Origin: Vespa crabro
Lineage: Eukaryota > Arthropoda > Insecta > Hymenoptera > Vespidae
Assembly: GCF_910589235.1 (NCBI RefSeq)
Contig: NC_060962.1
Coordinates: 1,267,732 to 1,331,731 of the forward strand
Direction of reading: 5' to 3'
Length of the DNA: 64,000 nucleotides
In this document: piece by piece, positions 12,897-23,690 of the stretch
Layout: each line of letters starts with the position of its first letter
How positions within the stretch are numbered: position 1 is the first letter of the stretch
Notes under the pieces: model-generated
Told to the model about the DNA's origin: nothing
Seen by the model: the letters and a program-made list of their open reading frames with translations, nothing else
Databases searched by the model: none
Program-made: the position numbers and the translations under genes

Positions 12897-14417
12897 ACAA
12901 ATTTTATTATTTGCCATATCGATGTCGTATTATCGACAATTTTTTTTACTCGCATTATGACGATACGATATGATAGGATGTCATCTAGCTTACATCAAAG
13001 AGGATTTTGTAAAGAGTTTTATTAGATTGTAGAAAAGAGTATTACGACAAATAGATACGATAACGTTTATAAATCTATCTCTCTTATGAAATAAAAGAAA
13101 AAGAAATACAACAAACAAGAGAAACTTTTTCGGAATAAATTTTAATTTCGTATCGATTCAACATTCGGTAAAGGAATGTGACATGCAATCGATTTCGAAT
13201 TAGAACTTTAAAGTATTAAATGTTGTAGCGTATATGGTCATACATTTCGATGAACGGCACATAATTAAAGCCAGATAGTCAGTGCTTCCGCTTTGAAGAA
13301 ATTCAATTGAATCAATTGTAAATATTTCCTGGATATTACAATGAATATATCATTAACCTATATAACATTATCATTAATTGTTAATTAATAACAAGCTGTC
13401 TTAGTTCGTATGAAATCATTCTTTCATAATTATTGAATTTATTTTACATAATCGATTTATCATAAATTAAAGATTAAGAAAGTATTCCAAAATGGATTCC
13501 GAAAGTTATATCGAAAATATGTTAAGAGTTAGAGAAAGAGACAAAGCGAGAGAGAGAGAGAGAGAGTGAGAGAGAGAAAGAAAGAGACAAATAGAAGACA
13601 GTTGTTTCCACGAGTTTCCGTCGACAGCGTTCTACAAATTTATTACTCGGAGTTCCGTGGTCGCGAACGTTTCCCGTTGCGTCGGGGGAATTATAAAACA
13701 ATCAGGAAAATCTCAACGGGACGAGTGTCGTGAAAGGACTCGGACGATTGAAAGTTTCTCTCTATGTCGCATTTGATTTGATTTTTCAAATATGTACTTG
13801 CGATTATACAAAGATGAATCACTTAAAAATTCCGTCAATTCCAAGTATATTTTGTATGTTTTGAGGATTGTCAAAAAATATAAAAATAAATTCACTTTAA
13901 CCGATTTAAAAGATTGAACAAAAGGTTATTATTTATAGGTTATTATTAAGTCATCCTGTATAACGAGTCGTAATGTAAAGATGGAGAAAGAAAAAAAAAT
14001 GTTAACACAACAATAAATAAAGGAAAGAAATTAACTTGAACAGATCTTAAACTTTAAATGTATAAACTAATAAAAAGGTTTTCTTTCTTTCTCTTTTCTT
14101 TTTTTCATCAAACTACTAGATTTACGGAATTAACACTGGTGTATCTATCATCATTGTGTGAAAGGTCCTCAGCAGTTCAACCTGTAGTAGAAGGTGTAGG
14201 TATTCAAGTAGGGCTCTTAAAGCATCCCGGATGTAGAGACGCACGTCGTGATTACATGGTTTGCACGTTGAAAGCGTGGCATACTGCTCCGAAACCATCT
14301 TGAACCATTTTCACAGTGTCACGTGACTCCGGACGAGCCGAGATTAAAACGGTACAACGTGGGCTCGGAGCATTAATTCGATTAAAGTCGGGGTGTCACG
14401 GTGGTCGACGCTCTCTC

Positions 14418-14472
<55 letters not shown>

Positions 14473-15705
14473 TTTTCCCACCCTTTCTAAGGGACGAATG
14501 TGACTAGCTGGAAGAGAGAAAGAGAAAGACACAGAGAGAGGCGTAGAAAGGGGTAGAGCTGGAAACGACAATTGAGAGTGATTGAAAGGCGCGAGGAACG
14601 TTTGCCGGAGCGTCGAATTAATTTAGCGGCTTTCAGAGCCACGTGAAACACGTGTAACGACGCGCACCCTACCTCCCTCCCACCCTTCGAGAACTAGAAT
14701 CTATTCGTACAATTCTGACGTCATCGCTCAAGGATTCAACCAGAACATGTCTATTGTTACAATGTGATCGACTATCGATTGCGTTATCGTTTGTTCTCAA
14801 CATCCAATACTAATCGGTTTGATTAATCGAAATAAAAATTTTTGATGATATTTTTAATATCGTTCTTTTTAAAATCGAACGAATAATTTGTAAATAATTT
14901 AATTAATGTATATTTAGATTAAAATATAATTTAATTTCAGAATTTCTCTTTTCTTAATTACAAGATATGTATCTCTCGGAACGATGATATTTAATTTGAT
15001 TATTATTATACGATAATCGTGAGACGATAATTGTTGGGTGAACTACAGGCAGATTTAATTAGAGGTTCGAATTCATGTATCTTTCGTAACTGAAATTTCT
15101 GATTTTGAATTGAATGGAGTTTCAGACATCGTTAGTAAATGAAACTGATCAGACATCGTTACTAAATATTCACCTAATTTGACATGAATAATATCAGATT
15201 TACCGATTATCGTGATTTGAGAATAAATTGGATACATTTGTAAACTCTAATTATACGATAATTAGCTATCTATGTATATATATATATATCTATGTGTACA
15301 TATATATATATTAAATGTTATTTAATATTTTGTAAAACTCTTCGCTTTAAAAAACAAAGAAAAGGATTGTAATTATTTACTAAAATAATAAGAAATTTAT
15401 TTCGTTTACTTCTTATTTCAAGCGAAAATTTCAAGCGAGTTTTACTGTGTCCTTTTTTTGAAATGCTTTTTACCTGCACGGAGAAACAAGAGGTTCCTTA
15501 ACAGTGTTGGTGTGACATATCCGACAGACGTTAGAACCAACGGAGACCAAACTGCGGGTAAGCCGATGTTGTTGGCCAAGCCCGAGAGACATTTGCTGCG
15601 TGTCGCGGCCATTTAAATTGCAGGAAGGACCCCCGGGAGCTACTACCGGTAATATCGGGATGCTGTGCTCGTGATCCAAGTTAACTGGAAGCGGATACGC
15701 GCAGT
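4578..15705 (-). CDS. MARCH2/3-like membrane RING-CH E3 ubiquitin ligase (gene-level, 5 exons, N-terminus incomplete)
   Basis: Joined minus-strand exons 15705-15474, 9849-9724, 9591-9470, 9351-9224 and 4787-4578 give one open frame. Introns are 5624, 132, 118 and 4436 bp, all GT/AG, and split codons (Arg, Trp, Gly) complete exactly. In order the protein has a Ser/Pro/Gly-containing N-terminal part, a RING-CH finger with C4HC3 ligands (CRICH, SPCRC, VH, LSC, CELC), two hydrophobic segments, then a Trp-rich juxtamembrane motif (PWYRWW) and a polar tail. Counting from Met at 15592 it is 234 residues; with the upstream in-frame part at least 271. Human MARCH2/3 are about 250. Such enzymes sit in endosomal, Golgi or plasma membranes and ubiquitinate membrane cargo for endocytosis or degradation; that role is inferred from the family. 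No paralog-level orthology is claimed. Confidence 0.93.
4946..5115. repeat. degenerate tandem repeat of about 80-90 bp, two copies
   Basis: gatattattaat..aatggatg occurs near 4946 and again near 5026; attttattcttaaagttt occurs near 5003 and 5093. It is an AT-rich intronic duplication. Confidence 0.6.
5927..6133 (-). CDS. possible alternative terminal exon of the MARCH-like ligase, in its last intron
   Basis: A pyrimidine-rich acceptor (cacttctactaacag) precedes a 68-codon open frame that starts in phase 0 with SATECNVKMKQ and ends SSMKTKTL, stop. The previous ligase exon (9351-9224) ends in phase 0 in the same orientation, so splicing here would give a legal alternative C-terminus without the PWYRWW motif. 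Against it: no family similarity is recognised, and a strong internal donor (cag followed by gtgagtaaa) after the first 11 codons suggests it could instead be a 33-base cassette exon or chance. Codon quality is better than the surrounding intron. This is a hypothesis. Confidence 0.3.
   Translation of the reverse strand, partial: SATECNVKMKQVSKMLKCNESASTERTGRNALRHVLSVGRKETEETSVPDVYREEVVWNGSSMKTKTL
6713..6771. repeat. (GA)n microsatellite
   Basis: About 58 bases of pure AG in the ligase last intron. Confidence 0.95.
7063..7128. repeat. (CA)n then (TA)n microsatellite
   Basis: ACACAC units switch to TATATA. Confidence 0.95.
8256..8300. repeat. ATTATTATC trinucleotide-type repeat
   Basis: Imperfect ATT/ATC units; similar motifs continue irregularly to about 8375. 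Confidence 0.8.
9224..9351 (-). CDS. MARCH-like ligase, exon with second membrane segment
   Basis: Starts with GT completing the split Gly, then MRYFIIEGKKIGISKSWTKG and a hydrophobic run from IIWFFLTIVIF to YLLGK, the second membrane segment of the family. The loop between the two hydrophobic runs is short and basic. The 128 bp exon has acceptor gttgtag and donor gtaagct, and ends in phase 0. Because it ends on a whole codon, either of two downstream phase-0 acceptors (near 6133 and 4787) could follow it. Confidence 0.94.
9470..9591 (-). CDS. MARCH-like ligase, exon with first membrane segment
   Basis: Completes the split Trp, then PESLRIWITHPHNRRNIQSD, followed by a hydrophobic run of about 23 residues from LLIFTLL to IIVCLW. 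This is the position of transmembrane segment 1 in MARCH2/3, shortly after the RING-CH finger. The 122 bp exon has acceptor ccttcag and donor gtgagttat, and ends with the first base of a split Gly codon. It lies 118 bp from the next exon. Confidence 0.94.
9724..9849 (-). CDS. MARCH-like ligase, exon with core of RING-CH finger
   Basis: Reads G then CKGTLAYVHLSCLERW, continuing to SYCELCHYQF and LRYT, then TG of a split Trp codon. It supplies the fourth Cys, the His and the last three Cys of the C4HC3 zinc ligands. The conserved GTLAYVH..CLERWL block is the E2-facing core of MARCH RING-CH domains. The 126 bp exon has acceptor aatttag and donor gtaagaat. It begins with Cys rather than Met, so ATG-based gene finding misses it. 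Confidence 0.95.
10587..10762. repeat. compound trinucleotide array (CAA/AAT/GAT)
   Basis: About 175 bases running through CAC, CAACAA, AATAAT and GATGAT units in succession. Several frames are open on both strands (poly-Asn/Asp, poly-Met, poly-Ile), which is a consequence of the repeat and not evidence of coding. Confidence 0.9.
11343..11392. repeat. (CT)n / (CTTT)n microsatellite
   Basis: CT run followed by tttctttcttt units. Confidence 0.9.
12289..12330. repeat. (TA)n microsatellite
   Basis: Pure TA run. A similar run lies at about 12857-12889. Confidence 0.95.
14158..14303 (+). CDS. small coding-like open frame with one CX9C motif, unrecognised
   Basis: The plus-strand frame reads SSAVQPVVEGVGIQVGLLKH, then PGCRDARRDYMVCTLKAW and stops after KPS. 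The codons follow an RNY pattern (GTA, GAA, GGT, GCA, GAT, GCG) better than the surrounding DNA. CRDARRDYMVC is a CX9C unit, the spacing used by small mitochondrial intermembrane-space proteins such as NDUFA8 and CHCHD members. Only one half of the usual twin motif is present and the residues between do not let me name a family. It could be a pseudogene fragment, a single exon or chance. The frame stays open back to about 14058, but that part is lower quality. Confidence 0.3.
14318..14327. promoter_or_regulatory. GTCACGTGAC palindrome (E-box / CLEAR-like site)
   Basis: A perfect 10-base palindrome with CACGTG core, the consensus form bound by MiT/TFE, USF and related bHLH-leucine-zipper factors. 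It lies 15 bases after the stop of the CX9C open frame and in the ligase intron. Binding is not shown. Confidence 0.45.
14411..14470. repeat. (CT)n microsatellite
   Basis: CT run with one G interruption, inside the GC-richer island that holds the E-boxes and CRE. Confidence 0.95.
14640..14654. promoter_or_regulatory. paired CACGTG E-boxes
   Basis: Two exact CACGTG hexamers (14640-14645 and 14649-14654) separated by three A's in a GC-richer stretch. Closely spaced E-box pairs are typical of bHLH-PAS/bHLH-ZIP regulated enhancers. The function here is inferred from motif and spacing only. Confidence 0.45.
14716..14723. promoter_or_regulatory. full cAMP-response element TGACGTCA
   Basis: Exact 8-base palindromic CRE/ATF site, 62 bases beyond the E-box pair and in the same GC-richer island. 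Its clustering with three CACGTG motifs within about 400 bases raises its value over a lone match. Confidence 0.45.
15474..15705 (-). CDS. MARCH-like ligase, first recognised coding exon (N-terminal part and first RING-CH cysteines)
   Basis: The frame encodes a Pro/Leu/Gln-rich segment then SNVCRICHTNTVKEPLVSPC, the start of the RING-CH finger. The 3' end is sure: the last bases AG precede a donor gtaaaa, and the split Arg codon is completed by the next exon. The 5' end is not sure. The frame runs up to an in-frame TAA near 15736 with no in-frame ATG before 15592. I chose the acceptor caccag, giving a start at 15705, because the exon then holds 76 whole codons plus split ends. Its pyrimidine tract is weak. 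An alternative is a 5'UTR exon entering at ttttag (about 15740) with translation from Met at 15592. Confidence 0.88.
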
Positions 15706-18661
15706 CTGGTGCATATGTATGATCCAATCGATTTTAGTTACTAAAATGTGTGAGGACGTATGAGTATGTGTATATATGCAAGCTTAAGTCAACGAACTTT
15801 GATCTTCTTAGCTCGAACATTGGACTTTACTTTATCAACAAAAATATTCGTTAATCGGACAACAGACAAGCTATTGGCTACGCAGTTATTGATTAGGAAA
15901 TATATAGAGAAGAAACATATAACGGATGTATGCTTTGATCAACTTTGAAATTATTCGATGTATAAGGAAATTGTTTTATATCAAAGTTATATTATTTTTA
16001 TTACTGACATTTTTGAAGGGAAAATTCAAGTGAATCTGTATATTTCTAAAATACTGTCATTTATAAAGAAAGTATATATACATTGCATAATGTCTCGCTC
16101 AAAATTATGCAACTTTCGTATATGCATATATGCACACACACACACACACACATACACACACACAGAATAATTTTTCATAGAAAGTATAATTTAAAAGTTA
16201 TTCAAAGCGTATACTGAAAAAGCGATGACTCAGCCTGTATAATATTTGCAAGTAATTTAAATAATATTTAATAAAAATTGATTGTTCGTTTTATCATTAA
16301 AATAGAAAATTAACATTCGCTTGCGATTTTATATAATAAAATAAAAATAAATATGCCGTAACATTATATTCGCCAAATAATTAATCATTAATTCGCGCAA
16401 TTATTTTAACGACCGAAATAATTAGTTCGATACCAACTCAAACGTTCTCTCATTGGGAAACATTTTATGTTGGATGAATGAATATCAAATTGAGGTTTAC
16501 GAATCTTCGAGATTAATCAGAAGATGAAAAAGCTTTTAAGATTCGTCGTAAGCGAGGAACAAAGGAAATAGGGCGCAGCGTGTCGTATGCTTGGTTTACG
16601 ATTGACACGTGCACGTTCTATTCTCGAATAAAATTTCAGACCACGCGTTCTCAAAGCACAAAGTGCCAACCGGTCTGTTAGTTCCTTCTTCGTTGATTAA
16701 CTTCTCCGTGATGAGACATTTCGCGTTGTATTCAAGGAGAAAGCAAACTTTTGTCGCACTTTCAGCTTCCACAAACGTTTCCTCATTCTCTTTCTCTCTC
16801 TCTTTCTCTGTCTCTCTCGCGCGCGTGCACGCTTACTATTGCCAATTTCTCGACTTTATCGACTTCCTCTTTTGCCACTCACCTTTTTCTTTCTTTCTTT
16901 CAAATAGTCTTCGAAAGTTTGTCCTTATCAGTCGAAAAGTACATATAGGAAGAAAGAAGATAGGAAAAGGTTAGAAGTAAAACCTACCTACTCGTATCGT
17001 CGACATGATGATTCGCAAAGGGAGTCTCTCTCTTCTTTTCTCTCCTCTTCTCTTCTCTTTTCTTTTATTCTCTTCTCTTCTTTTCTTTTCTTTTTCCTTT
17101 TCTATTTTCTTCGTTTCTTTTGCTTCTTGCCTTCGTACCAGTCTTTCGGTAAGACTTTTTGAACTTTCTCGGACACCTCCGGAGACTCAGAATCCAGTCA
17201 GGTGGCACGTCCTTTCTTTTCCTTTTCAATGGTTGCTCTCCAGCGAATGTAAACGAGCTGAACATGTCGACGAAGGATGCAACTCAACGTCGAATCGAGA
17301 CTCTTCTCTCATTTTGCGATTGCTATCGATTTCATTCGTCGACCTTTCCTTCTTCATTAGAATTGCAAATAGGCGCTCTTACCTTTTCTCTCTATATTCT
17401 CATCCGAGGACCACCTTATTTTCAATGAAAATAAGAATGTTAGTGAATAACGTTCTATCTTTATCATCTGAGTCTTAATTTCAAGATTTTAATTCAAAGC
17501 TTTTCAACAATTAAATATTAAATGAACAAATTGAATCCTGTATACGATCGATGTCGTTAATTAATAAATATAAGGGAAAAAAATTCGGAAAGAAAAAAAC
17601 TGCTTTAACCGGATAAAATTTATTGTCGCTCTTTATCTATTCTTGCTTGAACTTTTTCATTCTTCTTTTAGAATTATCATAGGTACCATTAAAAAGAGCT
17701 GTTGAAGAATTATTACACGGAACATCTCGAATTCTTTTCTATTTCAAGTGAGAACGAGACAAAAAAAATAAAAAGAAAAAAGAAAAAGGAAAAAAAAAAG
17801 AAGAAAAAAAAATAAAAAGTATAGCTCGTTCTCAAAGTAGTATCTCGGCCATCTGATATGAAGATTAATTAACCGTAGAGAACCTAGTGCCGTTGCACTA
17901 GTCGACGTCCGTAAATTGAACGGCCGAAGTCAGACTACCTACTGATTTATGACGTCGTAGTATATATCGAAAACTTTTTACAACAAAATACTTGCATTTG
18001 CATTGCCTTAAGCTACGGATTTCTTCCCAAGTAGCTACCAGCCTGCCAAGTCCTTTTTAATGATTTTAATAAGATGTAAAAAAAAAAGAAAAGAAAAATA
18101 ATGATCGTTATTTAAAACGAGCAATGTTTTTAACAAGTGTTGCTTTTGTTTTCGTTTACAAAATGTTATATTTTATATTTAGAATTGATTTACACAACTT
18201 CCAAATTTTACGTACAAATAATAAATTATTGAGAGTGATTATATGAGAAAAAAATAAACTCGCAAAACGACGATACAACTTCACTAATATTTCACGAACG
18301 AAAGATGTGTTTCGATCGTTGGAAGATATATTAGATGTTTCAATATCGAATATCTTAATGCATTTAGCTCCGAAAACATCGTCATCGATAATCCCTACTA
18401 CGTCTTACTTTATTTGATCAATTCGATGTACCGATCTGACGATGAAACCACGTTAGCCACATTAAAACGTCAGCTTGATTTTCGTTCATCGATCTTTCGA
18501 AATCCAAGATAAGAGAGCGATCTAATCCCCTATGAAAGTGATCTTCCTTTAATCAAGTTTTTATTCGTATGATATCTAATCATTACACACGTAAGACATT
18601 TTACTATACTTAAAAATGAATAAGAAATTATATAAACGTGAAATTCAAGAAGTATGAAATA

Positions 18662-18792
18662 TTAGGTGGACCGAAAAGTAATGTCGCTTTCTTAAATTAA
18701 ATTCAAACGAATAAATTTTTAACAAGTTTTTATTTTTAATCACAATCAAATATCGATATGCGCAGAAACGACATTACTTTCCGTTCCCCTAA
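18662..18792. mobile_element. short mariner-type MITE with terminal inverted repeats
   Basis: The left end TTAGGTGGACCGAAAAGTAA and the reverse complement of the right end (TTAGGGGAACGGAAAGTAAT) form imperfect terminal inverted repeats of about 25 bases, continuing into TGTCG. The element is flanked by TA dinucleotides (18660-18661 and 18793-18794), the mariner target duplication. It is 131 bp with no transposase, so it is a non-autonomous internally deleted copy. TIRs starting TTAGG with AAAAGTAAT are typical of mariner elements of insects. Confidence 0.8.
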
Positions 18793-20589
18793 TATATTAT
18801 ACTATATATGTGTAATTATATAGGATGATACTAGAGGAGATGGATCACTTTTTTTTTAAATTGTCAATTTAATCGATATTTAAAGAAAAAACTATATGTT
18901 CGTAAAAGTAAACATTTGAAAAATTATAATATCAAGATGAAATTAAAAAATAATTGTAAATTTTTGTAAAAAAAAAGAAAAAAAGAAATTGTTTCTCATG
19001 CAAAAAGTCATCTCATTCATATTGTCCGATGTGATGGTGACCCATGATTCAGAGAATCATGGCCCAAGTAAAAAAAAACGATCAGATGAGACAAGTTATG
19101 GTTCTTTATTTTCCTTTTGTATTTTCTATTGTTATATGAGACATACGTTGCTCTGCTTATTGTTTTTCATTTAAGAGATCGTATTATATAGAACTTCGTA
19201 ATTAAAAGATTAATACAAAAAATAAAAATCTGTCATCTCCGTAAGCAATCGGGTGTACGTCGTAAAAACGTAATAATGTATAATTTTATAGGTGACCAAT
19301 TATCTCCGAAAAAATGGAGCCATCTATTCCGAGAGTCAAGAAACGATGATTTATTTATTTTTTCGATAATATTACAATAATATTTCATCGCACGAATATA
19401 AACAACCTTTAAATACTATATTAACACGTTAAATGTCAAGCTAATATTACATGACTGGACCACAACGCCAACTGAAATTATGCGATACATATTATTTTAA
19501 AATATTATTTACAACAGATAAGTTAAAGTATATAATCACGTTTAATGAATTTATCTTACTAGATTTATCTTCACACCAGTGTAATAACGATGATAATATT
19601 GAAAAATTTACAAATATTAATTAATTAATATTTATTCTAATTATGTGTTTCTGTTAATTTTTGTGTTGCCATGGCCATGTCAGAACAATTCAGTATCTGT
19701 CAACAGTAATCCTCATGGCATTCAACAAGTTAATGCTCTATATTAATTGTCAATAAATTGTGACTCAAAGAATTAACAAAAAATTTTGGAGGGTATTGTA
19801 GTTTTACATTAGAAATAACTTACCTAATTTCTTAATTGTTTTTAAGAGTTTTGTTAATGATTATTAATCCTACCACTTAAAATATCTGAAAATCGTACCA
19901 TGTATATTTACAAAATATAAGATCAAGTCGTCTCATTGAGAATTATCCCGTAATTATACTTTTATCGTGTAAAAATTATACGACTAATAAATAAAATTAG
20001 TATTTATCTTAATAAGAATTAATATTAATCGTTGGCTTTCGATATTTCAATTTATTTCAATATTATCATTATGCCTTGAAATCATTCAGATGATTTAGCA
20101 ATAATTTCGTTTCTGTCATAAAAGAAAATAAATAAACAAATTTTTTATTTGTTTTATTTTAACTAATTGTTACGTAATTAACGCATTATAATTAATTAAA
20201 TATTCTATATCTTTATTTCTTCTGTCAAGGACAACAATTTTCAATAAAATTTACTCCTAATAAGTTCGTCCTTTATTCATCGTCTTCTTCTCCTTTCATT
20301 CTATTTTTATCGATAATAAGTATTCAAGTATCACATCATTTTCTTCTCGTTCTAATCTTCATCTGAGGAACATTAAAAGCGCATAATTATAGTTTGGCAC
20401 AAAAAATGTGAAATAAAAGGCAAGGCCAAAAGTTTCTGGCAAGTATTGTTACAGTATTGAGTAATCCGACGATTTTCTTTTCTCAATTTTTCCATTACGC
20501 TTCATCACTTCTTCCTTTTATCGACCACCGATGACGTTGAGACAAAGTGCATTACTCGCGAAATTCCTTCAATAACTATACGTGACTTA

Positions 20590-20591
<2 letters not shown>

Positions 20592-20647
<56 letters not shown>

Positions 20648-20652
20648 CTCTC
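20592..20652. repeat. (CT)n microsatellite
   Basis: About 43 bases of pure CT, then TTTC units. Confidence 0.95.
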
Positions 20653-21147
20653 TATATATAAACAAAAATAAAATATTTAAAAAAATTTTATTTTATCTCA
20701 TATAATTAACATGTTACGTTTAATTAAAATCTCTTTATTTGTTTTGCCAAGACAACAATTTTCGATAAAATTGTCATTGTTGTTATATGTATATATATTT
20801 TTTTTGGATGTACGAATTCTATAGTGTATGATTTTATGAAAAATAATGAACAAGTTATCTAAGTGATACAAGCGAATTTTTATTAGAAATAAATAAGATT
20901 TTGCTGTTAAAGCAAAAAAAAAAAGAAAGAAAGATAAATATAAAATGAAAATTTTTATCATTCCTTAGTAGATCTCGTGCTGTCTTTTTTATATCAAGAT
21001 ACCAAATGGTTCCTTGATAAAGGATATTACAAGTGAGAATAATGTCTGGAATGTTTGTAAGCAATTTAAATTCCTTTCTCGTTGTAGATACCAACATACA
21101 CTATTATCGTGAATTCAATCTACAAAATGAAATAACTTGTATGTACT

Positions 21148-21215
21148 TTATATATATACATATATAAAGTTTATTTATGTGTATGTATATATATATGTAT
21201 ATATATATATATGTG

Positions 21216-21256
<41 letters not shown>

Positions 21257-21262
21257 ATATAA
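21148..21262. repeat. (TA)n / (TG)n interspersed microsatellite
   Basis: TA runs separated by single TG or TAC steps. Confidence 0.9.
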
Positions 21263-22376
21263 TAATGATATTATATACAGTTCACATGTTCACATTGAAT
21301 ATAATCGTAACAGAGGAATCAATTTATCTGATCTATTATTTTGTTTGGCTTGTATACATTTTTGTAGGAAAAATATCTGTAAAATTGTATAGAATTAGAA
21401 ATAGATACTACGTATTCTACTTTAATTTTTACCTTATTCCTATTCATTAGACGAACTGAGTAATTAGACAACATAATAGCTACACGTAGGAAACATTTTT
21501 AACGTGCTTTAAACAATTTTAACGCTCTAGATAAGCTTGAACGTGAAACTTATGCGAAAGCGACACAACGTTTACGTGAAGTATCCTTATGGCAACGTAA
21601 CTCCGTAACTGGTCTTTTCCCAAAACATGTGAAAGTGTGCACAGCCCTGTAAAACAAAGTTTAAGTTCAACATAGGTTTCCAACGGAAAAGTTCCGCGAC
21701 TTGGTTATAATAATAATAATAATCGTATTTATGTGTATATATATGACCTTAACGTATTTTCAATCGGTCGTTTTCATATATTGTAAAGAGGTAGACAAGA
21801 AATTTTCTCACACAATTGGCGTTTCATTTACGTCTGAAAATCAGAAAAAGTTGAAAACTCGAATGAATGAATTTACAATTGGAATGTACACTTATAATTT
21901 CAATCTATTAATCATTGTGTTTTAATTTGATTATCTAAACTTCTTTGAAATAGGAAATAAATTATTCAAATTCCAAAAGAACAGTTCGTTCGAGTGTCTG
22001 ATCAGTGATTATGGTCTGAAGATTCTCGTTAATCGAAGCGATCGATTAGGAAAATCATTAGAGATGGAAGGAGGAGAGAAGGAAGGAAGAAGACAGAGAG
22101 AAAACGAGAGAGAGAGAGAGAAAGAGAGAGAGAGATTCATTTTCTCTCAAGGACTAAACGCGTCATCCTTGTCGGCCGGATACGTATTACGGGCTATCCG
22201 CGAGCAATTTCAGCAGTTGTCAGGAAAATGGCTTTTCGGAGATGTCATGTTCAGTGTCGATGAATTCCAAGGTTGTACCTTAAAGACGGCTATTAACGTG
22301 GCACAAGTATGGAAATTTCTCTTTGGGTTGCAGCACTTCTATTAAAAGGAATACGTCTGTGTGACACATATACATA

Positions 22377-22378
22377 GA

Positions 22379-22438
<60 letters not shown>

Positions 22439-22440
22439 GA
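22377..22440. repeat. (GA)n microsatellite
   Basis: Nearly pure GA with GGG interruptions at both ends. Confidence 0.95.
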
Positions 22441-23495
22441 AATGAACCGAGAACGCAAGGAGACACAAATTTTCTAGACCGGCAATTACGACAAACGTAT
22501 TTAAGATAACATCCGCGTATCTTCACGATCTCATTAATTTCCATCAACATGAGAAGCGTTTCTTTAAATAAAAAATAAGATCGTGATTTATTTCAAAGCA
22601 TAACGGCAATAGTAAATCATTTGCGAATTAATCTTTTTTTTTACGATTCCGATCTAATTTTTTAATTTTATATCTTTCACCCATATGAGTGGTTTCAATG
22701 ATTCAACTTATTCTTATATTTCGTTCTTTTTTTTGTCAAAATATTTTAATTGTAAAATGTCAAACATACGAATAAGATTTAGTTTTTCATTAAAATTTTT
22801 ACTGAAATAACAAGAGATAATTTTTTTGACGAATGTACTCGTCATTATACGCAAATATTCGCCATTTCTTCATAATGAATATATTCGTCAAACACAGTTG
22901 ATAAGTTAAGTGTTATCAATGATATCAATGAATTCAAAATTATCGATTTTTCAAAAAGAAAATCCAATTGTCATTTCTTTATAATTTAATTCAATTTTAC
23001 TGCAGTCTTTACACTGAGTTTCCAAGACTGACGAATATATTCGTCGTCTCTTAATTTTTGTTATACTAAAGTGAAAGACAGACATTTTTAATATATACTT
23101 ATACGGTTAATAAGTTAAAGTTAAGAGATATAGAGAAAGTGATATAATCTACGTGAGAGAGAAAGGAAACAAAAGGAAAGGTAGGAGAAAGTATATCATG
23201 TGGTTAATGAATTGCGTGAGAAATTCAATAAACTTTGTAATACGTGTCTTTGTGAATAAAACACTTTTCTTTAATACATTACCTCTCATCTTCTCTTATA
23301 TTTAACTGAAGGGCAAAAGAGAGAAATAGATAAAGAGGACGAAAGAGAAATATAGAATCTTCTATAACGTTTAATGAAATATCCTTCTATGATTTTCCTT
23401 TCATATCCGTATTAATCCAAGAGAAGTTTTGATATTCTCTTTAAAATATATATACACACACACACGTCTGTATGTACTTTTTGATCGCGCCTCAG

Positions 23496-23497
<2 letters not shown>

Positions 23498-23548
<51 letters not shown>

Positions 23549-23561
23549 AAATATAGAAATG

Positions 23562-23622
<61 letters not shown>

Positions 23623-23690
23623 GTATATACGTATGTATATATGTATATATGTATATTATACATACATACATACATATATTTTTATATATT
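23498..23690. repeat. (TA)n clusters with TATG steps
   Basis: Two pure TA runs (about 23498-23540 and 23577-23610) and a tail of TATG/TATAC units. Confidence 0.9.

Larger units (their letters stand above)
9850..15473 (-). other. long intron of the MARCH-like ligase gene, splitting the RING-CH finger
   Basis: Runs from donor gtaaaa (15473) to acceptor tttag (9850). It contains a compound trinucleotide repeat, several (TA)n and (CT)n tracts, a small plus-strand open frame with a CX9C motif (about 14150-14303), and a GC-richer island (14.3-14.75 kb) with CACGTG and TGACGTCA sites. A second CpG-richer patch around 12.40-12.56 kb has two ATTGG (inverted CCAAT) motifs, gcatgcgcgc and gcgcgcgc. Confidence 0.85.

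Noticed and set aside
14190..14303. Minus-strand frame MVSEQYATLSTCKPCN in the same place as the CX9C frame
   Set aside because: Ends in a Leu-rich run and an early stop unless spliced; the plus frame has the better RNY pattern. It cannot be fully excluded.
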